Assembly (NCBI RefSeq): GCF_041916975.1
Contig: NZ_JAYRYK010000001.1
Location: forward strand, 2,666,001-2,730,000
Reading direction: 5' to 3'
Source of the DNA: Sphingosinicella sp041916975
Lineage (GTDB): Bacteria > Pseudomonadota > Alphaproteobacteria > Sphingomonadales > Sphingomonadaceae
Length of the DNA: 64,000 nt
In this document: in pieces, positions 9,389 to 18,409 of the stretch
How positions within the stretch are numbered: position 1 is the stretch's first letter
How the letters are laid out: each line of letters begins with the position of its first letter
The notes under the pieces: generated by a model
Told to the model about the DNA's origin: nothing
Seen by the model: only the letters and a program-made list of their open reading frames with translations
Databases searched by the model: none
Made by a program: the position numbers and the translations under genes

Positions 9389-9571
9389 AATGGTTGCTCC
9401 TTCCGAAAAGCCCCGACACCGCGCGATAGGGGCATCCGGGCGTGCACCTGTGAAGCTGACAGCCGTGTCCGCAGTGGTGCACTCCGCGCAACGCCGGCCT
9501 TTGCATTTGCATCTCGTTTTCGTAGCCGCGATCGTAATTCTGATGATCAAGGTACCGGGATGGAGATTCAC

Positions 9572-10975
9572 ATGAAGCGAGCACGGGCATACGGGATGCT
9601 GGGCGCGGCAATGGCCGCTGCGGCCGCTATGCTGCCGCTCTCGCCGCTTTTCGCCCAGTCCGCGGAACAGGACGCTTTGAAGCTTACGCTCAACGACGGC
9701 TACGATACGCCCGACGCGCTGCGCTTCGACTGGCCAGCCTTCAAGATCGGAACCGGCCAGTATGAGGCCGGCCCGACGGGGCTTACCGTGTTCCGCTTCA
9801 ATCGAAAGATGCTGGCGGCGGTCGATATCCGTGGCGGTGGGCCGGGCACGGTGAATACGGAATATCTGGGGATCGGCTATCCGTTCCCCGAACTGGACTC
9901 TGTCGTACTCTCCGGCGGCTCCTGGTACGGCCTCGAAGCCGTGACGGCCGTGAATACGGCGCTGAAGGACGAAGGCTATCGCGGCGGCAACTGGGACAAT
10001 GTCGGCCTTACGGTGGGATCGATCATCTACGATTTCGGCGGGCGCCGTCTCAACGAGATTTACCCGGACAAGCGCCTCGCGCAGGCGGCGCTGAAGGCGG
10101 CGGTGCCGGGCGTGTTCCCGCGCGGCGCCTATGGGGCCGGGCGCTCGGCGGTCAGCGGCAGCATTTTCGGATGCAATGCCCATTCGGGGCAGGGCGGTGC
10201 CTTCCGGCAGGTCGGCGATCTGAAAATCGCGGCCTTCACGGTCGTGAACGCGCTCGGCGTCGTGACGGATCGCGAGGGGCGCACGGCAGCGTGCTATCCG
10301 GACAAAACCTGGCCGGCAGGGTTCAAAACCCACGACATTCTGGCCGGAACGCCCGATAGTGGAAAGCCGGGTTGGACGGGTGTTGCGCCCTCCGCCGAGA
10401 AAAAGAACACGACGATCAGCCTGATCGTTGTGAACCAGAAGATGGAGCCGTGGGAACTGAAACGGCTTGCGATCCAGGTGCATACGTCGATGGCGCGCGG
10501 GATCCAGCCCTTCCAGACGGAATTCGACGGTGACGTGCTCTATGCGGTCTCTACCGCCGAATACACGCCAGCTGACGACAAGCGCATCAGTCTGCTCGAT
10601 ATCGGCACGATCACGTCGGAGGTGATGTGGGACGCGATCCTGAGCGCTGTGCCCCGGCAGCCGCAGGCAGCGCTGGAGGCGCCGCCGCGCCGCGGAGTAG
10701 AAGCTGCCGCGCTCCACAAGCTTTCGGGCCGATACCGGTTCAGTGCACTCGCCGAGCTTGATCTCAAGGTGGAAGACGGGCGCCTGCTCGGGCAGGCTGT
10801 CGGAGAACGCAAGATTTTCGGCATTCCGAAGGAGAATGCTGTGGAACTCGTTCCCGCTGAAACCGGCGATTACGTGGTGCAGGGCCGATATCCGACCGTG
10901 CTCCGCTTCGACGGGCGCGGCGGAGTGACCATTAATCCCGGGCGCTGGCAGCAGCACGGCCGGAAAAACCGCTAA
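9572..10975 (+). CDS. P1 (S58, DmpA-like) family peptidase with C-terminal extension
   Basis: A 467-residue exported N-terminal-nucleophile peptidase. Residues 1-29 are a signal peptide (to PLFAQS). The DmpA/BapA fold shows as GGGPGTVNTEYL (88-99), VVLSGGSWYGLEAVTAV (111-127), GSIIYDFGGR and GQGGAFRQVGDLKIAAFTVVNALG. The self-cleavage point expected in this family falls at N279-T280 in KKNTTISLIVVNQ, giving a Thr rather than Ser nucleophile. After about residue 380 there is an extra ~85-residue beta-rich tail (KLSGRYRF...DLKVEDGRLLGQ), like the DUF3471 tails on serine hydrolases. The family releases N-terminal D-, L- or beta-amino acids from peptides. GGAG lies six bases before the ATG, and gcdH follows after 14 bases. 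Confidence 0.85.
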   Translation: MKRARAYGMLGAAMAAAAAMLPLSPLFAQSAEQDALKLTLNDGYDTPDALRFDWPAFKIGTGQYEAGPTGLTVFRFNRKMLAAVDIRGGGPGTVNTEYLGIGYPFPELDSVVLSGGSWYGLEAVTAVNTALKDEGYRGGNWDNVGLTVGSIIYDFGGRRLNEIYPDKRLAQAALKAAVPGVFPRGAYGAGRSAVSGSIFGCNAHSGQGGAFRQVGDLKIAAFTVVNALGVVTDREGRTAACYPDKTWPAGFKTHDILAGTPDSGKPGWTGVAPSAEKKNTTISLIVVNQKMEPWELKRLAIQVHTSMARGIQPFQTEFDGDVLYAVSTAEYTPADDKRISLLDIGTITSEVMWDAILSAVPRQPQAALEAPPRRGVEAAALHKLSGRYRFSALAELDLKVEDGRLLGQAVGERKIFGIPKENAVELVPAETGDYVVQGRYPTVLRFDGRGGVTINPGRWQQHGRKNR

Positions 10976-10989
10976 AAACTCAAGGAGAC

Positions 10990-12171
10990 ATGACCGGTAT
11001 GACTGACCAGTTTGACTGGACGGACCCGCTCGCGCTCGATTCGGAGCTGACGGGCGAAGAGCGCCTGATCCGCGATACCGCCCGGAGCTATGCCGAGGCC
11101 GAACTTCTGCCGCGCATCGTCGATGCCAATCGTGACGGCGTGTTCGACCGCGCGATCCTGCGCGAGATGGGCGCGCTCGGCCTGCTCGGCGCCACGATCC
11201 CGGAGGCGGACGGCGGCGTGGGGGCCAGTCATGTCGCCTATGGGCTGATCGCGCGCGAGGTGGAGGCCGTGGATTCCGGCTACCGCTCGGCGATGAGCGT
11301 GCAGTCGAGCCTCGTCATCCATCCCATTCACGCTTACGGCTCGGACGCGCAGCGTGCGCGCTGGCTCCCGGGGCTGATCTCGGGCGAACTGGTGGGTTGT
11401 TTCGGCCTCACCGAGCCGGGGTCCGGGTCTGATCCAGGAAGCCTTGCGACGCGTGCAGACCGTGTTCCAGGCGGATATCGGCTCACGGGCACCAAGATGT
11501 GGATCACGAATGCACCGATCGCCGATGTGATGGTGGTCTGGGCGAAGCTGGACGGCGTGATCCGCGGCTTCGTGCTTGAACGCGGCGCGGCGGGGCTGTC
11601 GACGCCCGAGATCAAGGACAAGCTGGCGCTGCGCGCCTCCATCACCGGCGAGATCGTGATGGACGGCGTCTTCGTGCCCGATGAAAACCTGCTTCCGAAC
11701 GTGCAAGGTCTGAAGGGTCCGTTCGGATGCCTTAACAAAGCCCGTTACGGCATCGGCTGGGGCGCGCTCGGTGCTGCTGCGGCGTGCTGGCAAGCGGCGC
11801 GGACTTACGCGCTTGAACGCCACCAGTTCGGCCGTCCGCTCGCGGCGAACCAGCTCGTGCAGCGCAAGCTTGTGGAAATGCAGGTGGAAATCGCAATCGG
11901 GCTTCAGGCCTGTCTCAAGGTCGGGCGGATGCTGGATGCGGGCGCGTGCCCGCCCGAAACGATTTCGATCATCAAGCGCAACAGCTGCGGCAAGGCGCTC
12001 GATATCGCCCGCGCCGCACGCGACGTGCATGGCGGCAACGGCATTTCCGGCGCGTTCCACGTCATGCGCCATATGTGCAACCTTGAGGCGGTCAATACGT
12101 ATGAAGGGACGCACGACGTTCACACGTTGATCCTGGGACGCGCGCAGACCGGCATCGCGGCTTTCGCCTGA
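10990..12171 (+). CDS. gcdH: Glutaryl-CoA dehydrogenase
   Basis: A 393-residue acyl-CoA dehydrogenase whose motifs fit glutaryl-CoA dehydrogenase, which oxidatively decarboxylates glutaryl-CoA to crotonyl-CoA using FAD. Marks are YGLIAREVEAVDSGYRSAMSVQSSLV, CFGLTEPGSGSDP, KMWITNAPIADV, RYGIGWGALGAA, RHQFGRPLAANQLVQ and the catalytic-Glu stretch NTYEGTHDVHTLILGRAQTG. AAGGAG precedes the first ATG closely; the ATG at 10999 is the alternative start. The enzyme is the end point of lysine/5-aminovalerate/glutarate breakdown, matching davT/davD further along and the pipecolate genes beyond 51 kb. It is probably co-transcribed with the P1 peptidase. Confidence 0.93.
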   Translation: MTGMTDQFDWTDPLALDSELTGEERLIRDTARSYAEAELLPRIVDANRDGVFDRAILREMGALGLLGATIPEADGGVGASHVAYGLIAREVEAVDSGYRSAMSVQSSLVIHPIHAYGSDAQRARWLPGLISGELVGCFGLTEPGSGSDPGSLATRADRVPGGYRLTGTKMWITNAPIADVMVVWAKLDGVIRGFVLERGAAGLSTPEIKDKLALRASITGEIVMDGVFVPDENLLPNVQGLKGPFGCLNKARYGIGWGALGAAAACWQAARTYALERHQFGRPLAANQLVQRKLVEMQVEIAIGLQACLKVGRMLDAGACPPETISIIKRNSCGKALDIARAARDVHGGNGISGAFHVMRHMCNLEAVNTYEGTHDVHTLILGRAQTGIAAFA

Positions 12172-12190
12172 TGTGTGCGTTGGGCCCGGT

Positions 12191-12207
12191 GGTGACCTGA
12201 TTGCACC
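12191..12207. promoter_or_regulatory. GGTG-N9-CACC dyad, site 2
   Basis: GGTGACCTGATTGCACC is the closest relative of site 1 at 8312, with the same arms and the same GC dinucleotide after CACC. It lies about 90 bases before the TonB receptor start. A second small dyad, TGGAA-N7-TTCCA (12234-12250), follows before the gene. Confidence 0.45.
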
Positions 12208-12295
12208 GCTTGTCGCGATTTTCGCATCTGCCGTGGAAACGGCCGTTCCATAGCCTTTCCGGTGAATAATGAAGCTGCAAAAGAGGGGGGTAGCA

Positions 12296-14425
12296 ATGAT
12301 TTCCAAAACAACATTCGCCGCAGGCGTTTCCGTATTCGCGATGCTGGCGGCGACAACCGCGTATGCGCAGGAGTCGGATGACGCGGTCGATAGCGGGCAG
12401 GTCATCGTCGTCACCGCTCAGAAACGCGAGCAGCGCCTTATCGACGTGCCCATGGCCGTGTCCGTGCTCGGCGGCGAGGATCTCGAACAGCGCGGCATCG
12501 ACAATGTGCAGGATCTGTCGTTCGCGGTCCCCGGCCTCACGATGCGTGAAGATGGCCCCGGCAGCTACACGATCTTCCTGCGCGGTCTTGCCAACCAGTC
12601 CGGCTCCGGCGCGCTTGTCAGCATGTATCTCGACGAGGCGCCGCTTTCGCTTTCCGGCTACGACCAGCTGAGCCCGGTCCCGCTTGATTTCGCGCGCGTC
12701 GAGGTGCTGAAAGGCCCGCAGGGAACGCTCTATGGCCAAGGGTCGGCGGGCGGCACGATCCGCTTCGTCACGAACGATCCGAACACCAGCCAGTTCGAGG
12801 GCAAGCTCGAAGGCGAAGTTTACAATGTCGCCAGCGGAGAGGTTGGTACGAAGCTGAGCGGCGTGCTAAATATACCCCTGGTGCAGGATCAGCTCGCGCT
12901 GCGTATCGCAGGCGCCTACGAGCAGGGCGGCGGCTGGATCGATCAGCCGGAAGCGGGCATCAAGGATGGGAACGGCACCGAACTCATCAACGTACGCGCC
13001 AAGTTGCTGTGGACGCCGAGTGAGAACTTCAGCGCCGAAGCCATGGCGCAGATCCACCGCGCCGACACCAAGCTCGGCACGGGCTTCGAAGAACCGGACC
13101 GCACGGTCGATATCGGCCCGGATCGCAGCAAGGCAATGATCCCCAAGGAGTTCGATTTCGATCTCTACAATCTCGAACTCCGCTACGACATGGGCTTCGC
13201 GGAGCTGGTGAGCGCCACGACCTATATCGAGCACAAGCACCAGTATCCGTTCACCTACATTCCCCGCCCCGGCAACTATTCGTATAACATTGTCGAGGGT
13301 AACGACGACCGCTGGGTGGACGCCGATCAGTTCAGCCAGGAACTCCGCCTTACGTCTTCTGGCGGTCCGTTCGAATGGACGCTGGGTGCCTTCTACAGCG
13401 AAGGCGACAGGTCGCTGCTTGCCCTGTACGAATATCTCTACGCGCCTGATGCCGACATTTCGGAGGGCGGGGGCTTCCTCATCGGCGATCAATACTATCT
13501 CTCGAAATCCAGTTCCGAGTCCTACTCGCTGTTCGCGGATGCATCCTACAAGCTCTTCGATCGCCTGACGGTCGGTGCGGGCATCCGCTATTTCAAGGAC
13601 AAGCAGACGAGCCTGATCGAATATGCGCCCGGAACGGGCGTGGAGCAGTCGGCAAAGTTCGATTCCGTCGATCCGCGCTTCTACGTTTCGTACCAGTATT
13701 CGGATAACGCCAGCATCTACGCGAACGTTGCGAAAGGCTTCCGTTCGGGCGGCTTCAACTCCGCGCCGTTCGCCCCCTACAAGCCCGAAAAGATCTTCAC
13801 CTACGAGATCGGCACGAAGGGCATGACGTCCGATGGTGCGTTCAGCTACGACATCGCGGCGTTCTTCACGAAATACAAGGACATGGTCCGTCGCCGCCTT
13901 GTGAACGTGAACGGCGCCTATCTCTCGGAATCGAGCAACATCGGCGAGGTCGAGGTGAAGGGTATCGAACTGGGTGCCGCCGTTCGTCCGACCACCGGTT
14001 TCACGTTCACGGCAAGCGCTGCGTATCTCGACAGCGAGATCGTTGCGACGGATGCCGCCGATACGGTCAACATCCCCGGCGACCGCACCGATTACACGCC
14101 GAAGTTCAGCATCACGCTCGGCGCGAACTACGAGTTCGATTGGTCGGCGAACGTGCCCGGCTTCGTGCGCGTGGACTACAGCTATCGCGACAAGGTGACG
14201 TATATCGATCGTTCGAGCTTCCTGCCCTCGGCGCTGCCGCAGGCTTCCGACGACATCGGGCTCCTGAATGCCCGGATCGGCGCGACGTTCGGCGCGGTGG
14301 GTGTTGAACTCTACGGCCAGAACATCGGCAACGTGAACAAGGCGATCGATCCCTATCAAGGCTGGGCGAACTCCAACCGCACGCGGCCGCGGGTGATCGG
14401 CATCAAGGGTTCGGTGAACTTCTGA
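12296..14425 (+). CDS. TonB-dependent receptor
   Basis: A 709-residue outer-membrane receptor. The signal peptide ends at ATTAYAQ (about residue 23). A plug domain follows: VIVVTAQKREQRLIDVPMAVSVLG, then VEVLKGPQGTLYGQGSAGGTIRF. The rest is a 22-strand barrel ending in GIKGSVNF with the terminal aromatic. I start at the ATG at 12296 with GAGGGGGG upstream; an in-frame ATG at 12269 lacks a ribosome site. The YGQGSAGG plug variant is usual in sphingomonads. The substrate is unknown. The neighbours (peptidases, amino-acid catabolism, LysR) suggest a peptide or amino-acid derivative. A strong hairpin follows the stop. Confidence 0.93.
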   Translation: MISKTTFAAGVSVFAMLAATTAYAQESDDAVDSGQVIVVTAQKREQRLIDVPMAVSVLGGEDLEQRGIDNVQDLSFAVPGLTMREDGPGSYTIFLRGLANQSGSGALVSMYLDEAPLSLSGYDQLSPVPLDFARVEVLKGPQGTLYGQGSAGGTIRFVTNDPNTSQFEGKLEGEVYNVASGEVGTKLSGVLNIPLVQDQLALRIAGAYEQGGGWIDQPEAGIKDGNGTELINVRAKLLWTPSENFSAEAMAQIHRADTKLGTGFEEPDRTVDIGPDRSKAMIPKEFDFDLYNLELRYDMGFAELVSATTYIEHKHQYPFTYIPRPGNYSYNIVEGNDDRWVDADQFSQELRLTSSGGPFEWTLGAFYSEGDRSLLALYEYLYAPDADISEGGGFLIGDQYYLSKSSSESYSLFADASYKLFDRLTVGAGIRYFKDKQTSLIEYAPGTGVEQSAKFDSVDPRFYVSYQYSDNASIYANVAKGFRSGGFNSAPFAPYKPEKIFTYEIGTKGMTSDGAFSYDIAAFFTKYKDMVRRRLVNVNGAYLSESSNIGEVEVKGIELGAAVRPTTGFTFTASAAYLDSEIVATDAADTVNIPGDRTDYTPKFSITLGANYEFDWSANVPGFVRVDYSYRDKVTYIDRSSFLPSALPQASDDIGLLNARIGATFGAVGVELYGQNIGNVNKAIDPYQGWANSNRTRPRVIGIKGSVNF

Positions 14426-14432
14426 GCGAGAC

Positions 14433-14459
14433 GGGCGGCGCCTGAACGCGGCGCCGCCC
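14433..14459 (+). terminator. GC-rich hairpin after TonB receptor gene
   Basis: GGGCGGCGCC and GGCGCCGCCC are perfect 10-base arms around a 7-base loop, starting 8 bases after the receptor stop. There is no run of T after the stem, so it may be a processing or rho-assisted end rather than a classical intrinsic terminator. Confidence 0.55.
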
Positions 14460-14546
14460 ATATTCGAAGCCTTTCAAATGCTTAAATCACTGGTTCTTGA
14501 CCCGAACGGGAGGGGATGGGAAGCTCGGCCCGGTCGGGAGGACTAT

Positions 14547-15515
14547 GTGCTGGAGCGTAAGGTCAAGGGCGTCAATCCGCCGTCGCGCAAGTCGCTGCCG
14601 CCGTTTGAAGCCCTGCGCGCGTTCGATGCGGTCGCCCGCCTGAAGGGCGTGCGGCGTGCGGCGCAGAGCCTCGGCCGCGACCACGCCGTCATCAGCCGCC
14701 ACCTCAGAACGCTGGAAGCCTGGACGGGCACGACGCTTATCGAACGCACGTCCGCCGGGGTGGTGCTGACCGAAGCCGGTATCCGCTACCACGAGCAGGT
14801 CGCGATGGCGCTTGATCTGCTCGCTGATGCCACGATGGAGCTGATCCGGCGCGGGAGCGAGCACCGTCTGCATATCTGGTGCATGCCGGGGTTCGCGCTG
14901 CACTGGATGTCGCGCCGCGTCGGTGCGTTCGAACGGCTCGACCCCACCGTGCAGATCGAGATTCGCCCCACGGATCGGAGCCCGGATTTCGGATCGCACG
15001 AGACGGACATCGATATCCGCTTCGTGCCGACCTACGGCTCGCCCTTCGTGCTCGGACCGAAGCTGCATCATATCGAGCTGGCGCGCGTGCCGATCGTCGC
15101 CGTGGCAAGCCCGGACTATCTCTCCGCGTCGGCGCCCATCGATAAGCCGGGCGATCTGCTGCGGCACAGGCTGCTTCACGAGGACAATTTCGATTCCTGG
15201 GTGAACTGGCTTTCCGCGCACGGCATCTACGACGATATCGACCTGACCGGCCCCAAGCTCTGGCAGGGCCACCTGACGCTCGACGCGGCGCTGCACGGGC
15301 GCGGCGTCGCGCTTGCGAACCACCTCGTCGCTGCCGACGATCTGGCGAGCGGGCGCCTTGTCGAGATCGGGAAAGGGCTGGATAGCTTCCAGCCTTACAG
15401 CGACGGCATCTACCTGTTCATCGCGCGCGGCGATCGCTGGGACGCGCCGCTCATCCGGCGTTATCGCCGCTGGCTGAAAGACGCGATCGCGAAGTCCCTT
15501 TCGGGCCGGGCATGA
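14547..15515 (+). CDS. LysR-family transcriptional regulator (GcvA-like)
   Basis: A 322-residue LysR regulator. The winged-helix HTH is in residues about 16-75 (LPPFEALRAFDAVARLKGVRRAAQSLGRD, AVISRHLRTLEAW) and the co-inducer domain runs from about 105 to 310 with GVALANHLVAADDLASGRLV near the end. I choose GTG at 14547 because GGGAGG is five bases upstream. An ATG at 14478 would add 23 residues without a ribosome site. The gene follows the TonB receptor and hairpin and converges on davT. It is the best candidate to bind the GGTG-N9-CACC dyads (T-N11-A) before four nearby units; that is inference. Confidence 0.88.
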   Translation: MLERKVKGVNPPSRKSLPPFEALRAFDAVARLKGVRRAAQSLGRDHAVISRHLRTLEAWTGTTLIERTSAGVVLTEAGIRYHEQVAMALDLLADATMELIRRGSEHRLHIWCMPGFALHWMSRRVGAFERLDPTVQIEIRPTDRSPDFGSHETDIDIRFVPTYGSPFVLGPKLHHIELARVPIVAVASPDYLSASAPIDKPGDLLRHRLLHEDNFDSWVNWLSAHGIYDDIDLTGPKLWQGHLTLDAALHGRGVALANHLVAADDLASGRLVEIGKGLDSFQPYSDGIYLFIARGDRWDAPLIRRYRRWLKDAIAKSLSGRA

Positions 15516-15586
15516 ACGCTTAGGGCAGGCAGCGCGATTTCGGAATCACGCAGCCTGCACCACCTCTGTGTTCGGATTATCTTTCA

Positions 15587-15612
15587 CGCAAAAGCCGGTA
15601 CTCACTTTTGCG
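15587..15612. terminator. Hairpin between convergent LysR and davT genes
   Basis: CGCAAAAG and CTTTTGCG form perfect 8-base arms around a 10-base loop in the 106-base gap where the two genes converge, 10 bases beyond the davT stop. The A/T run is inside the stem, so it may work in both directions as a weak terminator. Confidence 0.45.
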
Positions 15613-15621
15613 CAGGAAGCC

Positions 15622-16935
15622 TCAGCTTGCGTTGGCAAGCCGGGGGGCAAGGACATCGAGCGCGGCGAGCGATTGCTCAAGGATCGTGAGGCCTTCTTCC
15701 AGGTGCGCGTCCGGGATCGTCAGCGGCATCAGGAAGCGGATGACATTGCCCTTGGTTCCGCAGGAAATCAGAATGAGGCCCTGCTTCTGCGCCTCTGCGA
15801 TGAGCGCACGCGTGAGCGCTGCGTCGGCCATGTGCGGTGCTTCGGCAGAGCATAATTCCACGGCGACCATTGCGCCGAGACGACGGATGGCGCCGATCAC
15901 GCCCTTGCGGGCGCGCTGGCGCAGATCGACGAGGCGTGCCTCGATCGTTTGTCCGATCGCTTCGGCACGCGCGCACAGCTCTTCGCGATCGATGACGTCC
16001 AGAACCGCAAGCGCGGCTGCACAGGCGACCGGTGAACCCGCGTACGTACCGCCGAGCCCACCGATCGGGGATGCATCCATCAGGTCGGCCCGGCCGGTGA
16101 CGGCGGCGAGCGGATAGCCGCCGGCGATGCCCTTCGCCATCGTGATGATATCGGCTTCGATGCCGGCACGGGCATGGGCGAAGTAAGCCCCTGTCCGTCC
16201 GAAACCGGTCTGGATTTCATCGATGATCAGCAGGATGCCGTGGTCGTCGCAAAGCTTTCGGAGGGCCTGCAGAAGTTCAACGGACGCGATGTTGAAACCG
16301 CCTTCGCCCTGCACGGGCTCGATGATGATCGCCGCGACGCGGGCCGGATCGACATCCTCGTGGAAGATGTCGTGGATGCTCGCGATGCTGTCCTCAACCG
16401 TGACGCCCGCTGCATCATCCGGGAAGCGCGCGTGGAACACTTCGGCGGGGAAGGGGCCAAAGCCGGCCTTGTAGGGCGTTACCTTTCCGGTCAGCGCCAT
16501 CGTCATCATCGTCCGGCCGTGAAAGCCGGCGGAGAAGGCGATCATCGCGCTACGGCCCGTCGCAACGCGCGCGACCTTGACGGCGTTCTCCACGGCTTCC
16601 GCACCCGTCGAGACGAGGATCGTCTTGCGCGGGCTGCTGCCGGGTACGAGCGCATTCAGGCGTTGCGCGAGTTCGACATACTGCGGGTACATGGCGACGT
16701 TGAAGCTGGTATGCGTGAAGCGATCGAGCTGGGCGATCACGGCGGCCTTCACGTCAGGGTGGTTATGCCCCGTGTTGCACACGGCGATGCCCGCCGCGAA
16801 ATCGATGTAGCGGCGGCCTTCGAGGTCCCAGATCTCGGCATTCTGCGCGCGGTCGCAGACGACGCTGGTGACGTGGGACACGCCGCGCGCCACGGCGTCT
16901 GCGCGAGCTGCGAGAACTTCAGTGCTGGTCTTCAT
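15622..16935 (-). CDS. davT: 4-aminobutyrate/5-aminovalerate aminotransferase
   Basis: A 437-residue class III PLP aminotransferase of the GabT/DavT type, transferring the terminal amine of 5-aminovalerate or 4-aminobutyrate to 2-oxoglutarate. Seen are GIAVCNTGHNHP, STGAEAVENAVKVAR, FHGRTMMTMALTGK, IIEPVQGEGGF, LLIIDEIQTGFGRTG and the PLP lysine in MAKGIAGGYPLAAVTG. The start is the ATG at 16935. It follows the semialdehyde dehydrogenase by 13 bases in one transcript. The davT name is preferred to gabT because gcdH and the pipecolate genes are in the same window. The two activities usually overlap, and sequence alone does not separate them. Confidence 0.85.
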   Translation of the reverse strand: MKTSTEVLAARADAVARGVSHVTSVVCDRAQNAEIWDLEGRRYIDFAAGIAVCNTGHNHPDVKAAVIAQLDRFTHTSFNVAMYPQYVELAQRLNALVPGSSPRKTILVSTGAEAVENAVKVARVATGRSAMIAFSAGFHGRTMMTMALTGKVTPYKAGFGPFPAEVFHARFPDDAAGVTVEDSIASIHDIFHEDVDPARVAAIIIEPVQGEGGFNIASVELLQALRKLCDDHGILLIIDEIQTGFGRTGAYFAHARAGIEADIITMAKGIAGGYPLAAVTGRADLMDASPIGGLGGTYAGSPVACAAALAVLDVIDREELCARAEAIGQTIEARLVDLRQRARKGVIGAIRRLGAMVAVELCSAEAPHMADAALTRALIAEAQKQGLILISCGTKGNVIRFLMPLTIPDAHLEEGLTILEQSLAALDVLAPRLANAS

Positions 16936-16948
16936 ATCGCTCTCCTGT

Positions 16949-18409
16949 TCAGGCCGCTGCGGCGATTCCGCCGAGCGCAAGATACTTGATCTCGACGAAG
17001 TCTTCGATGCCGTAGCGGGAACCTTCGCGGCCGATGCCGGATTCCTTGATGCCACCGAACGGCGCGCCTTCGTTCGAGGTCAGCACCTCGTTGGCGCCGA
17101 CCATACCGTATTCCAGCGCTTCTGCCACGCGGAACACGCGGCCGATGTCGCGGGACCAGAAATAGGCGGCGAGGCCGTAGGGCGTGTCGTTTGCCATGGC
17201 GATCACCTCGGCTTCGGTCTCGAAGGAGGTCAGCGGGGCGACGGGCCCGAAAATCTCTGCCTGCGCGATTTCCATACCGGGCGAAACGCCGGTGAGGATC
17301 GTGGGCGCGTAGAAGTTGCCGCCGCGTTCGTGCCGCCCGCCGCCGAGCACGGCCACAGCGCCCTTGCCAATGGCATCCTGCACGAGACTGTCGACCTTCT
17401 CCACCGCCGCTGCATTGATGAGCGGCCCGATCTGCGTACCTGCGCCGAAGCCGTCGCCAATGCTGAGTGCGCGAACAGCCTCGGCATATTTTTGCGCGAA
17501 GGCCTCCATGATGGCGGACTGCACGTAGATACGATTCGTTGAAACGCAGGTCTGCCCGGCGTTGCGGAACTTGGTGGCGATCGCGCCCGCGACGGCGGCA
17601 TCGAGATCGGCGTCGTCGAACACGATGTACGGCGCGTTGCCGCCGAGTTCGAGGCTGAGCTTCTTCACCGTGTCCGCGCACTGACGCATCAACAGCTTGC
17701 CGACCCGCGTGGAGCCGGTGAACGAGAGTTTGCGGACGTCCGGGCTTGCCGTCAGTACGCTCGCGACCTCGGCCGCGTGCGCGGCAGTCACGGTCGTCAT
17801 CACGCCTTCGGGGAGGCCCGCGTCCCTGGCCAGCACGGCGAGCGCGAGCGCAGAAAGCGGCGTATCCTCGGCGGGCTTCACCACAATCGTGCAGCCTGCC
17901 GCGAGGGCGGGCGCAACCTTGCGCGTAATCATGCCGCTCGGGAAATTCCACGGCGTGATCGCGCCGACCACACCGACAGGCTGCTTCAGCACAAGGCAGC
18001 GTTTGTCGGGCGCATGGGCGGGAACGATGTCGCCGTAGACGCGCTTCGCTTCTTCGGCGAACCATTCGATGAAGTTCGCGCCGAACAGGATTTCGCCGCG
18101 CGCTTCGGCAAGTGGCTTGCCTTGCTCCAGCGTCAGGATTTCGGCGAGCACATCGGCATTCTCGACGACGAGGCCGTGCCAGCGGCGGAGGACGGCGCCA
18201 CGCTCCTTGGCGGTGCGCGCGCTCCAGCCCGGGAAGGCGGTCCTGGCTTCCATGATCGCGGCGCGCATGTCGTCGGCGGTGCCGTCCGCGACATTGGCGA
18301 TGTGCGCGCCGTTTGCCGGGTTGAACACCGGGAAGGTCCGTTCGGCAACGCTGAGCATCAACCCGCGCGCGATGAGGTCCGCCGCCGCGTTCGAGACCGG
18401 CAGGGCCAT
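16949..18409 (-). CDS. davD: Glutarate/succinate semialdehyde dehydrogenase
   Basis: A 486-residue NAD(P)-dependent aldehyde dehydrogenase of the GabD/DavD type. Seen are AITPWNFPSGMITRKVAPALAAG, the NAD-site SFTGSTRVGK, the catalytic Glu in LELGGNAPYIVFDD, the catalytic Cys in RNAGQTCVSTNR, and GAPFGGIKESGIGREGS at the C-terminus. It oxidises glutarate semialdehyde (from 5-aminovalerate) or succinate semialdehyde (from GABA). Its ATG shares one base with the stop of the upstream aminotransferase (TGATG at 18407-18411), so translation is coupled. A longer reading frame upstream is the shadow of that aminotransferase. Confidence 0.87.
   Translation of the reverse strand: MALPVSNAAADLIARGLMLSVAERTFPVFNPANGAHIANVADGTADDMRAAIMEARTAFPGWSARTAKERGAVLRRWHGLVVENADVLAEILTLEQGKPLAEARGEILFGANFIEWFAEEAKRVYGDIVPAHAPDKRCLVLKQPVGVVGAITPWNFPSGMITRKVAPALAAGCTIVVKPAEDTPLSALALAVLARDAGLPEGVMTTVTAAHAAEVASVLTASPDVRKLSFTGSTRVGKLLMRQCADTVKKLSLELGGNAPYIVFDDADLDAAVAGAIATKFRNAGQTCVSTNRIYVQSAIMEAFAQKYAEAVRALSIGDGFGAGTQIGPLINAAAVEKVDSLVQDAIGKGAVAVLGGGRHERGGNFYAPTILTGVSPGMEIAQAEIFGPVAPLTSFETEAEVIAMANDTPYGLAAYFWSRDIGRVFRVAEALEYGMVGANEVLTSNEGAPFGGIKESGIGREGSRYGIEDFVEIKYLALGGIAAAA

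Noticed and set aside
9495..9520. A Fur-box-like TTTGCATTTGCAT upstream of the PepSY gene
   Set aside because: It is a simple direct repeat with poor match to known alphaproteobacterial Fur sites, and no other iron gene is nearby.
8324..10957. A single 877-codon minus-strand frame covering the PepSY gene and the whole P1 peptidase gene
   Set aside because: The upstream half is the antisense of a well-conserved P1 peptidase. The PepSY protein has its own ribosome site and TTG start at 9388.
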